Below, in pieces: positions 43,683 to 55,674 of a DNA stretch of 64,000 nucleotides. The notes under the pieces were generated by a model. The model was not told the DNA's origin. It saw only the letters and a list, made by a program, of their open reading frames with translations, and ran no database searches. Location of the stretch: contig NZ_JAQNDM010000002.1 of assembly GCF_028368975.1 (NCBI RefSeq), positions 8,302,425 through 8,366,424 on the forward strand, in the 5' to 3' direction. Each line of letters opens with the position of its first letter. Position 1 is the first letter of the stretch. The position numbers and the translations under genes were made by a program. Source of the DNA: Stigmatella ashevillena (GTDB lineage Bacteria; Myxococcota; Myxococcia; Myxococcales; Myxococcaceae).

Positions 43683-44862
43683 GTGAATTCTCGTGCCTTC
43701 GGACTTGCATGTTTCATGGCGTTGGCCGCGCCCGCTAGCGGCAGCCCCTCCGCTGAGCCGGCCGCACAGTCCGTGGAGCCGGTGGGCTCGGTCGCTGCTG
43801 CGGCGACGGCGGAGCGGCTCTATGCGGCCGAGGGCGCGCTCACGCTGAGCTTCGAGACGTTGGGCACGTTCGAGCAGCGCGACGGTGTGCGCGCACTCAT
43901 CCTGCATGCCACGGCCAATCGCTATCTGCGCAACGTGTTCACCTACGTGCCGGACGATGCTTTCGGCGAAGCGCACATCATCAGCGAGCGCCGGCTGGAG
44001 GTGGTGCTGAAGGAGGGGCACGAGCTCAACACGGTGCTCTCCGGCCTGCCGCTGTTCGTGACGGTGGACACCTTCACCGGCACGCCCAATCACTACACGG
44101 CGCGCATTGAAGTGGCGCCGCGCTTCTATGACTTCCGTGGCTCCAGCGCGGTGTGGGTGGAGGAGAACGTCACGCCCTATTACGTGGTGAACGGCGGCGA
44201 CTGGCTCGTCTACCGCGGGGGGGTGGACTCCCAGGCCAGCCACCTCTCGGTCACCGCGCCGGATGGCGCCCCCGCGGTGTCACGCGTGGACTCGGACAGC
44301 TTCCAGTTGGAATGGCGCTATCCCTCGCTGTACCAGGCCATCGACCCGCACACCGTGCCGCTGACCTTCACCGCAGCGCTCACGGAGGGCGGCACGGCGC
44401 AGAAGACGGGCCGGCTGGTCGCGCGTGTGACGAGCCTGGCGCTGACCTCCGGGGATGCCTATGACGTCTGGCCGTCGCCCTCCTGCCAGGTGTCCACCTA
44501 TGACTGCATCCAGGACCACCCCGCGGGCGCGACCGATCTCTCGGCGTGCGGCACCTATCGCGAGGTGACGCGCTGCCTGTTCGCGGACGCGTGCGAGGTG
44601 AGCGCGCCCCAACGAAGGGACGTACACGGACCGCGCGGGCCTGTCGCAGAGCATCTTCTTCACGTCCAACGATGACGGCGACGGCGCGGCGCTGCTCCAG
44701 GCCATCGACGCTTTCGCGGGCGGCGGCGAGGTGCAGGCGTGGCTCTACACGGCGGAAGAGCCTTGCCACAATTGCCACGCGTTCGACCAGCGCGCGGTGC
44801 TCTACTACCCGGAGACGCGCAAGGTCATCGTGCTGGACGGTTACACCGGCTGCGACTCCTGA
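43683..44862 (+). pseudogene. Frameshifted secreted protein gene, CxxCH C-terminus
   Basis: The gene starts at GTG 43683 with a strong AGGAGG seven bases upstream and a signal peptide (about 22 residues). The frame runs through a beta-rich domain with cysteines to a CCCC run at 44607-44610, after which it becomes out-of-frame (stop at 44675). Removing one C lets translation continue in the next frame to TGA 44860-44862. That continuation has good codon bias (NEGTYTDRAGLSQSIFFTSN, then EEPCHNCHAF). The intact product would be about 392 residues. It is a recent +1 lesion, a sequencing error, or less likely a programmed frameshift. The CxxCH motif is a haem-like pattern but it stands alone. Function unknown. 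Confidence 0.8.
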
Positions 44863-44874
44863 GCCGTCACGCGC

Positions 44875-45297
44875 TCAAGCCTCTTTGAGGCGGCTCCAGG
44901 CGGCGCGGTAGCGCGTGAGGCGCTCGGCCTCCTTGGGCCCCACAGAGGGCAGTCGCCGCACATCCATGTTGTCTTCCAGGTCCGCCAGCTTCACGCGCCG
45001 AGCCAGCGGGTGGGGGCGGATGCGCTCGACAAAGGCCTCATACGTCTCCCCCTCGCGCTTGGTGAGGCAGTCCAGCGCGCCCAGCACCTCGTCCGGGTAG
45101 CCCAGGGCGCGCAGCCGCTCCAGCGTGTAGGGGGTGTCCTCCACCACGTCGTGGAGGATGGCCGCCATCCGCTCGGCCTCCGTCTCCAGGCGCATCATCA
45201 CCCGCAGGGGGTGGAGGATGTAGGTCTGCCCCGCCTTGTCGCGTTGGCCCCGGTGGGCCTCCACGGCCAGGGCGATGGCGTCTTCCAGGGTGGGCAT
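44875..45297 (-). CDS. Small RelA/SpoT-type HD hydrolase (SAH-like)
   Basis: 140 residues, only the hydrolase half of RelA/SpoT: AHRGQRDKAGQTYILHPLRV (15-33), ILHDVVEDT (His49-Asp50, Glu53-Asp54), then KLADLEDNM (Asp106). These are metal and substrate residues of the HD_4 group, and no synthetase domain is present. Single-domain small alarmone hydrolases degrade (p)ppGpp; this is a plausible role but not proven. The stop converges with the frameshifted gene 12 bp away. The ArfB-like gene lies 43 bp upstream. Confidence 0.83.
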   Translation of the reverse strand: MPTLEDAIALAVEAHRGQRDKAGQTYILHPLRVMMRLETEAERMAAILHDVVEDTPYTLERLRALGYPDEVLGALDCLTKREGETYEAFVERIRPHPLARRVKLADLEDNMDVRRLPSVGPKEAERLTRYRAAWSRLKEA

Positions 45298-45340
45298 GTG
45301 GAACCTCCAGGCCCGGGAGCATCCCGCGCCCGTCCTTGGC

Positions 45341-45718
45341 TCACCAGAGATCCTTCTTGCCGCGCAGGGCTTTTTTCTGGCCCTCCTGCTTCTTGCCCTC
45401 CAGCCGGCGCCGCTGGGAGCCCTTCGTGGGCTTGGTGGCCCGGCGGACCTTGGGCACGAAGGTGAGCACCTTGAGCCCCTCCCGGAGCCGATCCAGCGCG
45501 ACGCCCTTGTTCTGGATCTGGCTGCGGCGCTCGGTGGCGGTGACAGACAGCTCCGTGGCCGAGTGGGTCAGGCGCACGCCGCTGGCCGTGGTGTTGCGGT
45601 GCTGCCCGCCTGGGCCGGAGGCGATGAAGTACTCGACCTCGCACGTCTTCAGCAGCGCCTCGTCGTCGAGCTTGAGGGCCGCCAGCGCTGCTTGTCTCCG
45701 GATCGGGGAAACGCTCAT
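45341..45718 (-). CDS. ArfB/RF-1-domain release-factor-like protein
   Basis: 125 residues. [20 protein letters not shown] carries the GGQ motif of class I release factors. There is no stop-codon recognition domain, and the C-terminus is basic ([15 protein letters not shown]), as in ArfB (YaeJ), which hydrolyses peptidyl-tRNA on stalled ribosomes. It differs from E. coli ArfB in the residues after GGQ, so substrate could be a related rescue. In an operon-like cluster with the HD hydrolase (43 bp) and the dehydrogenase (15 bp). Confidence 0.85.
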   Translation of the reverse strand: MSVSPIRRQAALAALKLDDEALLKTCEVEYFIASGPGGQHRNTTASGVRLTHSATELSVTATERRSQIQNKGVALDRLREGLKVLTFVPKVRRATKPTKGSQRRRLEGKKQEGQKKALRGKKDLW

Positions 45719-45733
45719 GGCGGCTCCACCCTA

Positions 45734-46780
45734 TCACCCGTGGGGGGTGATGACGGCGCGGCCCTTCAGGGTTCCGTCTCGCAGGTGCTGGTAGGCCTCC
45801 GCGACCCGCTCCAGGGGGAATCGCTCCACCGTCATGCGCAGGCGGCCTGCCTCCGCCAGGGCGAGCACTTCCACCAACTCGGGCAGGGTGCCCCAGTAGG
45901 GGGCGACCACCTGACACTCCAGCGGCAGGGCGAAGAAGTGAAAGGGCAGGACGCCTCCGCTGATCCCCACCAGCGTGAGCTGTCCGCGCGGCCTCAAGGC
46001 CCCGGCCGCCAGCGCCAGGGTGTCGTGGGTGCCGACCAGGTCCATCACGAACTCCGCGCCCCGCCCGTGGGTCAGCTCCCGAAGGTGTCCGGCGGCGTGC
46101 TCGTTCGAGAGGACCGCGTCCTGGACGCCCAGTTCTCGGGCCCGGGCGAGTTTCTCGGGGGACGCATCCACGGCGATGACCCGCGAAGGGCTCAAGACGC
46201 TCAGCAACTGGAGGGCCATCTGCCCCAGCCCCCCGGCGCCGATGACCACGGCGGTGGAGCCCGGCACGAGCCGCGGGAGGGCCTGCTTGATGGCGTGGTA
46301 GGGCGTCAGGGCCGCATCCGTCAGGGGCGCGGCGTCGCGCGGATCCAGAGCGCCCAGCGGCACGAGCAGGCGCGAGGAGGGGACGAGCAGGTAGTGGGCC
46401 ATGCCTCCATCCCGGCCCACGCCCCCCCCATGCGAGCGCAGCTCGGAGACCCGCTCACAATGGTTCTCCGCCCCCTGTCGGCAGGAGATGCAGCGCCCGC
46501 AGCCCCACGGGCCGTAGACGAGCACGGGCTCGCCCCGCTCCAGGCCCGTGACGCCTGCGCCCAGGGCCTCCACCCATCCCGCGGTCTCGTGGCCCAGCGT
46601 GAAGGGCAAGGCGTACGGCATGACCCCTGCGGGCAGGCCCATGAGGTTCAGGTCCGTGCGGCACGCCCCGGTACCACCCACCTTGATGAGCACCTCACCG
46701 GGCCCGGGCTCTCGGATGTCGACATCCCGCAGCTCCGGTGGTTGCTGCCACTCGATGAGTTGGTAAGCCTTTGAGCGCAT
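45734..46780 (-). CDS. Zinc-dependent alcohol dehydrogenase family protein
   Basis: 348 residues from ATG at 46780 with an AGGGGGGAG ribosome site. The MDR fold has catalytic-zinc Cys-x-x-Asp (ACRTD), GHETAG, and the four structural-zinc cysteines in CGRCISCRQGAENHC. The NAD(P) site is VIGAGGLGQMAL with Asp in VIAVDAS. It acts on alcohols or aldehydes; the exact substrate is unknown. The gene is upstream of the ArfB-like gene on the same strand. Confidence 0.9.
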   Translation of the reverse strand: MRSKAYQLIEWQQPPELRDVDIREPGPGEVLIKVGGTGACRTDLNLMGLPAGVMPYALPFTLGHETAGWVEALGAGVTGLERGEPVLVYGPWGCGRCISCRQGAENHCERVSELRSHGGGVGRDGGMAHYLLVPSSRLLVPLGALDPRDAAPLTDAALTPYHAIKQALPRLVPGSTAVVIGAGGLGQMALQLLSVLSPSRVIAVDASPEKLARARELGVQDAVLSNEHAAGHLRELTHGRGAEFVMDLVGTHDTLALAAGALRPRGQLTLVGISGGVLPFHFFALPLECQVVAPYWGTLPELVEVLALAEAGRLRMTVERFPLERVAEAYQHLRDGTLKGRAVITPHG

Positions 46781-46919
46781 GTCTCCCCCCTGTGATGGCG
46801 GGGAGGCAATAAACGCGGCGGTCAGGGCACGCATGGCCTTGAACAATCCATGGCCCCGGGAGGCTTGGGTTCAATCCTGTGCTGAACACATCCGAGACGC
46901 CGTGGACGGCGGAAGGCCG

Positions 46920-47216
46920 TTACTTCTTGGAGCGGCTGGTCTTGGAGCGGCTGGTCTTGGCGCGGCCGGTGGTGCTGCGGCTGCGCGAGGGGCTCTTGCT
47001 CCGCGTTGTGCGGGTGGCGCTCTTCTTGCGGGCCGTCTTCCCCGCGGCGGCCCGGCGGGGCGCGCTCTTGGTTTCTCCCGCCTTGCGCCGTGCCTTGTTG
47101 ACAGTGCGTGCGGCAATTTCCTTGGCGCGCGAGCCCTTTCCGGACTTCTCGGCGGACTTCTTGATGTGCTCGTATTGGCGCTTGGCCTTGGCACCCTTCA
47201 CACCCCGTGGCGGCAT
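46920..47216 (-). CDS. Histone-like Lys/Arg/Ser-rich small protein
   Basis: 98 residues from the ATG at 47216 with GGGAG upstream. The N-terminal half (MPPRGVKGAKAKRQYEHIKKSAEK...AKEIAARTVNKARRKAGETK) matches a family often annotated loosely as plasmid stabilisation or 'ChaB-like' basic proteins. The C-terminal half is a low-complexity Arg/Lys/Ser/Thr tail, ending with TSRSK repeats, similar to histone H1-type tails. It probably binds DNA or RNA. It is divergent from the deformylase gene. Confidence 0.75.
   Translation of the reverse strand: MPPRGVKGAKAKRQYEHIKKSAEKSGKGSRAKEIAARTVNKARRKAGETKSAPRRAAAGKTARKKSATRTTRSKSPSRSRSTTGRAKTSRSKTSRSKK
46926..46970 (-). repeat. 15-bp tandem repeat in the basic tail gene
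   Basis: Three copies of CTTGGAGCGGCTGGT on the plus strand, the third with two substitutions. On the coding strand they give the TSRSK repeats at the C-terminus. Length change would keep frame. Confidence 0.9.
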
Positions 47217-47428
47217 GTCTTCTCCCATTGGCAGGGGACTATTCCCGGAAAGCAAGCTGGTTCCTCAGTCCGGACCTGTCAGCCTGTCGGGGACATCGTC
47301 TGGTTTGCAGCCGTCCGCGAGCGGACAAGGGCGGGGTGGGACCGTCCGCCATTGCACGCGCAGGGAAGGTTGAGTCGGGCGCAAGCCCTTGCGATTCTGT
47401 TTTCCAGACAGCTGAACGGGAGAGAACG

Positions 47429-48028
47429 ATGGTGCTGAAGATCGTCCAGGCGGGAGAGCCGGTGTTGCGGCAGCGGGCCCGGGAGCTGACCCCCGAAGAG
47501 ATCTCCAGCCCCGAGGTGAAACAGCTCATTCAACTCATGCGGGACACGATGCGGGACGCGCCGGGCGTGGGGCTCGCGGCCCCCCAGGTGGGCGTCGGGT
47601 TGCGGCTGGTGGTGGTGGAGGACCGGGCCGAGTACCACGTGGGCGTCAAGCCGGCCGAGCTCGCCGCGCGCGAGCGCCAGCCGGTGGACTTCCACGTCCT
47701 CATCAACCCCACGCTGGTGGTGGAGGACCCGGCGCTGCTGGAGTTTCACGAAGGGTGCCTGAGCGTCTCGGGCTTCTCGGCGCTGGTGCCCAGGGCGCGC
47801 GGTGTTCGCGTGGAGGCGCTGGATGAGAACGGCGCCCCCGTGACCCTGGTGGCCCAGGGCTGGTATGCCCGCATCCTCCAGCACGAGTTTGACCACCTGG
47901 AGGGGACGCTCTACCTGGACCGCATGGAGCCTCGGAGCTTCTCCACCGCCGAGAACCACCGCCGCCACTGGGCAGGCCGCCCCACCGCCGAGGTCCGCAT
48001 GGCGCTCGGGTTGCCCGAGCGCCCATAG
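47429..48028 (+). CDS. def: Peptide deformylase
   Basis: 199 residues from ATG at 47429. Motif 1 is GVGLAAPQVGV, motif 2 is EGCLSVSGF (metal Cys), and motif 3 is QHEFDHLEGTLY (HExxH). These define a complete iron/zinc deformylase, which removes formyl from nascent N-terminal methionine at the ribosome. It is a little longer than E. coli Def (169) because of the insertion about 65-90. fmt is not next to it. It converges with the GlsB-type gene. Confidence 0.96.
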   Translation: MVLKIVQAGEPVLRQRARELTPEEISSPEVKQLIQLMRDTMRDAPGVGLAAPQVGVGLRLVVVEDRAEYHVGVKPAELAARERQPVDFHVLINPTLVVEDPALLEFHEGCLSVSGFSALVPRARGVRVEALDENGAPVTLVAQGWYARILQHEFDHLEGTLYLDRMEPRSFSTAENHRRHWAGRPTAEVRMALGLPERP

Positions 48029-48038
48029 GGACCGGACG

Positions 48039-48308
48039 TCAGGCTCTTCGGAAGGTGGCCGATCGGATGGCCCGGAGAATCAATAGCAAGACGATGGCGC
48101 CGATGAACGCCACGAAGATGGTTCCCGCCAGGCCGCCGAACGGAGCACCGGTGCCGAGCGCCCGGAAGATGAAGCCTCCCAGGAACGCGCCCACCACACC
48201 CACCACGATATCCCCAATGACGCCGTAGCCACCGCCCACCACCGCGGACGCGAGCCACCCCGCGATGAGTCCGATGACCGCCCACAACAGGAGTGTTTCC
48301 AATGCCAT
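48039..48308 (-). CDS. GlsB/YeaQ/YmgE-family glycine-zipper membrane protein
   Basis: 89 residues, almost entirely hydrophobic: three transmembrane segments with glycine zippers (GLIAGWLASAVVGGGYGVIG, VVGVVGAFLGGFIF, IFVAFIGAIVLLLIL). The family is stress-associated and small; function is not known. An RBS GGGAGGA is seen before the ATG. It lies 10 bp from the def stop. Confidence 0.88.
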   Translation of the reverse strand: MALETLLLWAVIGLIAGWLASAVVGGGYGVIGDIVVGVVGAFLGGFIFRALGTGAPFGGLAGTIFVAFIGAIVLLLILRAIRSATFRRA

Positions 48309-48531
48309 GCTGTTCCTCCCTGAGAACGAATGGGAACAACATGGGCACGGTCCCGCGCGGGCGCTTGCCTCCCCCTGCGTGAGCCGTCCGCGAATGCCCT
48401 GGATTCATTGGTGGTAAAATTTTAAAGAGGATGGACTCCGGGAGGGACCGCGCGCTCACTCGACTCGCCTGGAGTGGGGACATAGAAGGCTCCCCCTTGC
48501 AGAAGACCTGGAAATTCCCGGAAGGGCGTTC

Positions 48532-51971
<3,440 letters not shown>

Positions 51972-51975
<4 letters not shown>

Positions 51976-53438
51976 CGTTTGCTGGACGGAGCCGGTGGGG
52001 CCGAGACCTCTGCCGGGCGGCGTGCCAGCAGCTCACCGAGGGTCTGCTCATACGCCGCCGCGAGCCTCAGCACCTCCAGATCTGCCTGGGGTCGGCCAAT
52101 CAATTGCACACCCATGGGGAGACCCTGCGCATTGAAGCCCACCGGTACGTTCATCGCAGGCAGTCCCCCCAGCGTGGCGTAGATGGAGACCTCCATCCAC
52201 CGGTGGTAGGTGTCCATGGGCCGGCCATTCACGGACTTCGGCCAATGGATGTTGGCATCGAAGGGCCATACCTGGGCGGTGGGGAGCGCCAGGAAGTCAT
52301 GGTGCTCGAAGAGCGTGAGGAGGTGCTGGTAGAAGGCGCTTCGGGCCACGCTGGCGGCATAGACTTCGCTCCCAGACAGGTTCATTCCCTTCTGGGCCTC
52401 CCACTGCGCTTCTGGTTTCAGCCGTGCCCACAGGCTGGGATCCGCGTGAAAGGGGGACAGGTTGCCTGCCACCAGCCAGCTTCTCCAGACCAGCCAGGTG
52501 TCCCAGACCTTCTCCGGAGAAAACCCCAGGGGGATGGGCTCGACGGCGCAGCCCAGGGTCTCCAGTCTCCTCAATCCCTGCTCACAGAGCTCGAGGATGC
52601 CTGGCTCCATGGCGAGGTATCCCCGAAGGTCTCCCAGCCATGCAATGCGTTGACCTGCCACGTTCGGGTCGAGGGGCTTGTCGAAAGCGGAGCCGTCCTG
52701 GCCGATGGAGAGCGGGGCGCGCGCGTCCCACCCTGCCTGGGTTCCCAGCAGGAGTGCCACGTCGCGCACGCTGCGCCCCATGGGCCCCTCGATTCCCAAC
52801 TGGGCGACATAGAGATCCTGCGCCGGAGCGTAGGGGACGCGTCCCTGGGAGGGCCGAAATCCAAAGACATTGTTATAGGCGGCGGGATTGCGCAGCGACC
52901 CCATCATGTCGCTGCCGTCGGCCACCGGGAGCATGCGCTGCGCGAGGGCCACCGCGGAGCCTCCGCTGGAGCCTCCCGCGCAGAGCGCGGCATTCCAGGC
53001 GTTCCGGGTGATGCCGAAGACCGTGTTGTAGGTTTGCGAGCCAAGCCCAAATTCGGGCGTATTGGTCTTGCCGATGATGAGGGCACCCGCGCCCTTCATC
53101 CGCTCCACCATGACGCAATCGCGAGAGGGGACATTCGCGCTCATTAGGGGCGAGCCCATCGTGGTGCGGATTCCCCGGGTGGCGCTGAGGTCCTTGATGG
53201 CTTGCGGAATGCCATGCATCCAGCCCATGGACTCGCCGCGTGAGAGCTGGGCATCCCGCTCGTCCGCTTGCCGCAAGAGGCCGTCTGGGTCCTGGAGGCT
53301 GACAATGGCGTTGAAGGTTGGGTTGACCGCGGCGATCCGCTTCAGAAAGGCTTGCATCACTTCACGGCAGGAGATCTGCCGTTGATGGATCAGCTGGGAA
53401 AGCTCGTGGGCCAAGAGTTCGGTCGGCTGGGTTTGCAT
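51972..53438 (-). CDS. Amidase-signature family hydrolase
   Basis: 488 residues. The Ser-cisSer-Lys triad is Lys82 (PQAIKDLSATRG), Ser157 in GGSSGGSA and Ser181 in GSDMMGSLR; the 24-residue spacing of the two serines equals that in FAAH. The enzyme hydrolyses linear amides; the specific one is not known. It converges on the WD40 kinase with overlapping stops (51972-51975) and lies 47 bp downstream of the sigma-54 activator on the same strand, so it may belong to that transcript. Confidence 0.9.
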
Positions 53439-53485
53439 GGCAGGGTTCCGATGGGCTTGGGGGGCGAGAGTGGCGAAGGAGTCAC

Positions 53486-55384
53486 TTACGAGAGGCCGTG
53501 TCGGCCGAGCATCCGGTAGAGCGTGCTCCGTGCGACGCCGAGACGCCGCGCAGCCTCGCTGAGGTTCCCATTCGCGGCGGCCATGGCGTCCTTCAGCGCG
53601 CGGGCCTCCGCGGCCTTCCTGCTGCCGCCCTCGCTCACGGCCGCGGTGCTGGAGGGCGCCGGGACATCGTCAGGCAGGTGTTCGGGGGCCAGTGGCTCGC
53701 CTTCCCCCGCGAGCACGAGGGCGTGGGCCAGCGCGGACTTCAATTCACGCACGTTGCCCGGCCAGGGATGCGCCTCGATGAGCCGCTCGGTCCCGGGCGT
53801 CATCGGCGGCGCCGCGCAGCCTTGTTCCCGGGAGAGCTTCTCCACCAATGCGCGCGCCAGCTCGATCTTGTCTGTTCTCTGGCGAAGGGGAGGCAAGGAG
53901 ACCCCTGCGCCGCGAATCCGGTAGTAGAGATCGCGCCTGAACTTTCCCGCCTCCACCATCGCGGGGAGGTCGCGGCAGGTGGCGCTGATGAGCCGGAACC
54001 GAGACTCCCTCGGCCTTGTCTCGCCGAGCCGGAAGTAATGCCCATCATCCAGTACCCGGAGCAGGAGCGCCTGAAGCGGCTCGGGCATCTCGCCGATCTC
54101 GTCCAGGAACAGCGTTCCACCATCGGCCGCGCCCAGCTTGCCCTTGCTTCCGGCGGCGAGCGCACCGGTGAAGGCGCCTGGTGCGTATCCGAACAGCTCG
54201 GACTCGAGCAGACCCGCGGGCATGGCGCCGCAATTGAGCGCGAGGAAGGGGCCGGAGGCGTTGCCACTCGCCTCGTGGATGGCGCGTGCGAGCAATTCCT
54301 TGCCGGTACCCGTCTCGGCAAGGAGCAGGACCGGCAGCGGACTCCGGGCCACCCGGGCTGCCCGCTGCTTCGCGTCCTGGAGCGCCGGATCGCTCCCGAT
54401 GAGCGCGTCGAACGAGTCCGGCAGGGGGCCTGCCGCGCGCGCTCGGGGCGCATCCCGCTCGATGAAGACGGCGAGCGCCAGGGGACGCCCGCGCATGTCG
54501 AAGTGCGGCACGGGGTGAAGGCGCATGCCAGACAGACGGCACGCCCTGTTGCTCAGCGCCACCTCCACGAGCGCATTCCAGGACAGCGAGAGGATGTCCT
54601 CGACGGACCGCCCCATTATGGCAGAGGGCGCATGGCCGAGCTTCGCCGCCGCATCCGCGCTTACCTGGCGGATCACCCCGGGCGCCTCGACCAGGAGGGA
54701 GGCGGAGCCGGCGAGCCGGGCTTCGAGACTCCGGCTGCCCCCCACGAGCATCTGCTCATAGTATCGCAGCCGGAGGGACTGCTCGGCGGCATGCGCGGAC
54801 GCAAGCACGAGCGCCTCGAGCAGGGGATTGGCCTGAGCGACGGCGCCGCTCACGTCCAGCACGGCGACGAGGTCGCCAAACGGATCGCGGATGGGCGCCG
54901 CATAGCAGACGAGGCCGTGGTTGCGCTCCTCGAGGTGCGCGCGCCCGACCACCGTCACCGGCTCGCCCTCGGCGATCGCGGTGCCAATGGCGTTCGTGCC
55001 GCGCGTGCTCTCCGCCCAGCAGGCGCCTTCCACCAACTGGGAGGTGTACGCCATGCGGAGCGACGCGCCAATGCCGCCTCCGGCGATCACCACGACGCCC
55101 TCGGCATCGGTGAGGACCGCGCGAAACTCTGCGGCGCTCGTCTCGGTCACGAGCCGCGACACGAGCTGGACCGCATCGACGCACCGGTCTGTCAGGGACT
55201 CGCGCCGGGAACGGAGCTCGGCGTCGGTGACCCCTGCGGAGTGCGCGGGCCCGTCCGCCTTGGCTCCCAGCGCCACCGCACGGGACCAGCGGTGGAAGAT
55301 GGAATGGGCGCACTCCTCCGTTTCGACGGCCCCCGAGACAAAACGCTCCCAGACGTGTGGCCCTGGCTCGATCAGCTTGAGCAT
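53486..55384 (-). CDS. AcoR-type sigma-54-dependent activator
   Basis: 632 residues from ATG at 55384 (GGGGAGAG upstream). A GAF-like sensor region (about 70-200, VVVIAGGGIGASLRMAYTS, GTNAIGTAIAEGEPVTVVG) and a PAS-like section (about 225-320) precede the AAA+ domain with AETGTGKE, GAFTGA and LFLDEIGEM, and an HTH_8 (NLSEAARRLGVARSTLYRML). The layout is that of AcoR/AdhR regulators of acetoin and alcohol catabolism. It is divergent from an alcohol dehydrogenase with a sigma-54 promoter between them, which is the expected target. Confidence 0.93.
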   Translation of the reverse strand: MLKLIEPGPHVWERFVSGAVETEECAHSIFHRWSRAVALGAKADGPAHSAGVTDAELRSRRESLTDRCVDAVQLVSRLVTETSAAEFRAVLTDAEGVVVIAGGGIGASLRMAYTSQLVEGACWAESTRGTNAIGTAIAEGEPVTVVGRAHLEERNHGLVCYAAPIRDPFGDLVAVLDVSGAVAQANPLLEALVLASAHAAEQSLRLRYYEQMLVGGSRSLEARLAGSASLLVEAPGVIRQVSADAAAKLGHAPSAIMGRSVEDILSLSWNALVEVALSNRACRLSGMRLHPVPHFDMRGRPLALAVFIERDAPRARAAGPLPDSFDALIGSDPALQDAKQRAARVARSPLPVLLLAETGTGKELLARAIHEASGNASGPFLALNCGAMPAGLLESELFGYAPGAFTGALAAGSKGKLGAADGGTLFLDEIGEMPEPLQALLLRVLDDGHYFRLGETRPRESRFRLISATCRDLPAMVEAGKFRRDLYYRIRGAGVSLPPLRQRTDKIELARALVEKLSREQGCAAPPMTPGTERLIEAHPWPGNVRELKSALAHALVLAGEGEPLAPEHLPDDVPAPSSTAAVSEGGSRKAAEARALKDAMAAANGNLSEAARRLGVARSTLYRMLGRHGLS

Positions 55385-55442
55385 CCCCGTTCTCTCCCCT
55401 CTGAGTGCGTCGCCAGCGCCCGCTTCGACGCGGCGAATTCTG

Positions 55443-55466
55443 GTGCAAGCCGTCCGGCGATTGCAC
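55443..55466. promoter_or_regulatory. Inverted repeat, candidate activator site 1
   Basis: GTGCAA (55443-55448) and TTGCAC (55461-55466) separated by 12 bases, about 160 bases upstream of the predicted alcohol dehydrogenase start site. The distance suits an enhancer for the sigma-54 activator. Dyads of this length also occur by chance. Confidence 0.4.
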
Positions 55467-55488
55467 GCAGGCCTCAATCCCTTTTCCG

Positions 55489-55503
55489 TGACGTCTCGCG
55501 TCA
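55489..55503. promoter_or_regulatory. Inverted repeat, candidate activator site 2
   Basis: TGACG-TCTCG-CGTCA, a perfect 5-bp dyad with a 5-base spacer, about 110 bases upstream of the predicted start site; a weaker dyad (CTCGCGA/TCGTGAG) lies at 55554-55571. Confidence 0.4.
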
Positions 55504-55583
55504 TGTTGCGAAACGCTGCACCTGTCTCGCTGGGATGACCGCTTCCGTGCCAGCTCGCGACACCTCGTGAGAGCGGAAAGGCA

Positions 55584-55600
55584 CGGCACGCACGCTGCAA
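55584..55600 (+). promoter_or_regulatory. Sigma-54 (-24/-12) promoter of the alcohol dehydrogenase
   Basis: CGGCACGCACGCTGCAA fits TGGCACG-N4-TTGCA closely: GG at 55585-55586, exactly ten bases, GC at 55597-55598. Predicted transcription start is about 55610, leaving a leader of about 65 bases to the adh ATG. The divergent gene encodes a sigma-54 activator, which supports it. Confidence 0.75.
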
Positions 55601-55674
55601 TGGGGGGCGCCGGGTTCGCCCGTCCCGTTCAGGTTCCGCTCCAGCACCAGACACCCACACAAGGAGAAGTTGGG

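Noticed and set aside
44735-44810. Haem c site from CHNCH in the frameshifted gene
   Set aside because: A single CxxCH-like match in a region without other cytochrome features is not enough; it may be a metal or disulphide motif.
48410-48430. AT-rich TAAAATTTTAAA as a sigma-70 promoter for the WD40 kinase
   Set aside because: No acceptable -35 box lies at 16-18 bases, so the AT stretch is not called as a promoter.
53498-55570. Plus-strand open frame antisense to the sigma-54 activator
   Set aside because: The real gene is the minus-strand activator with complete AAA+ motifs; this is its shadow.
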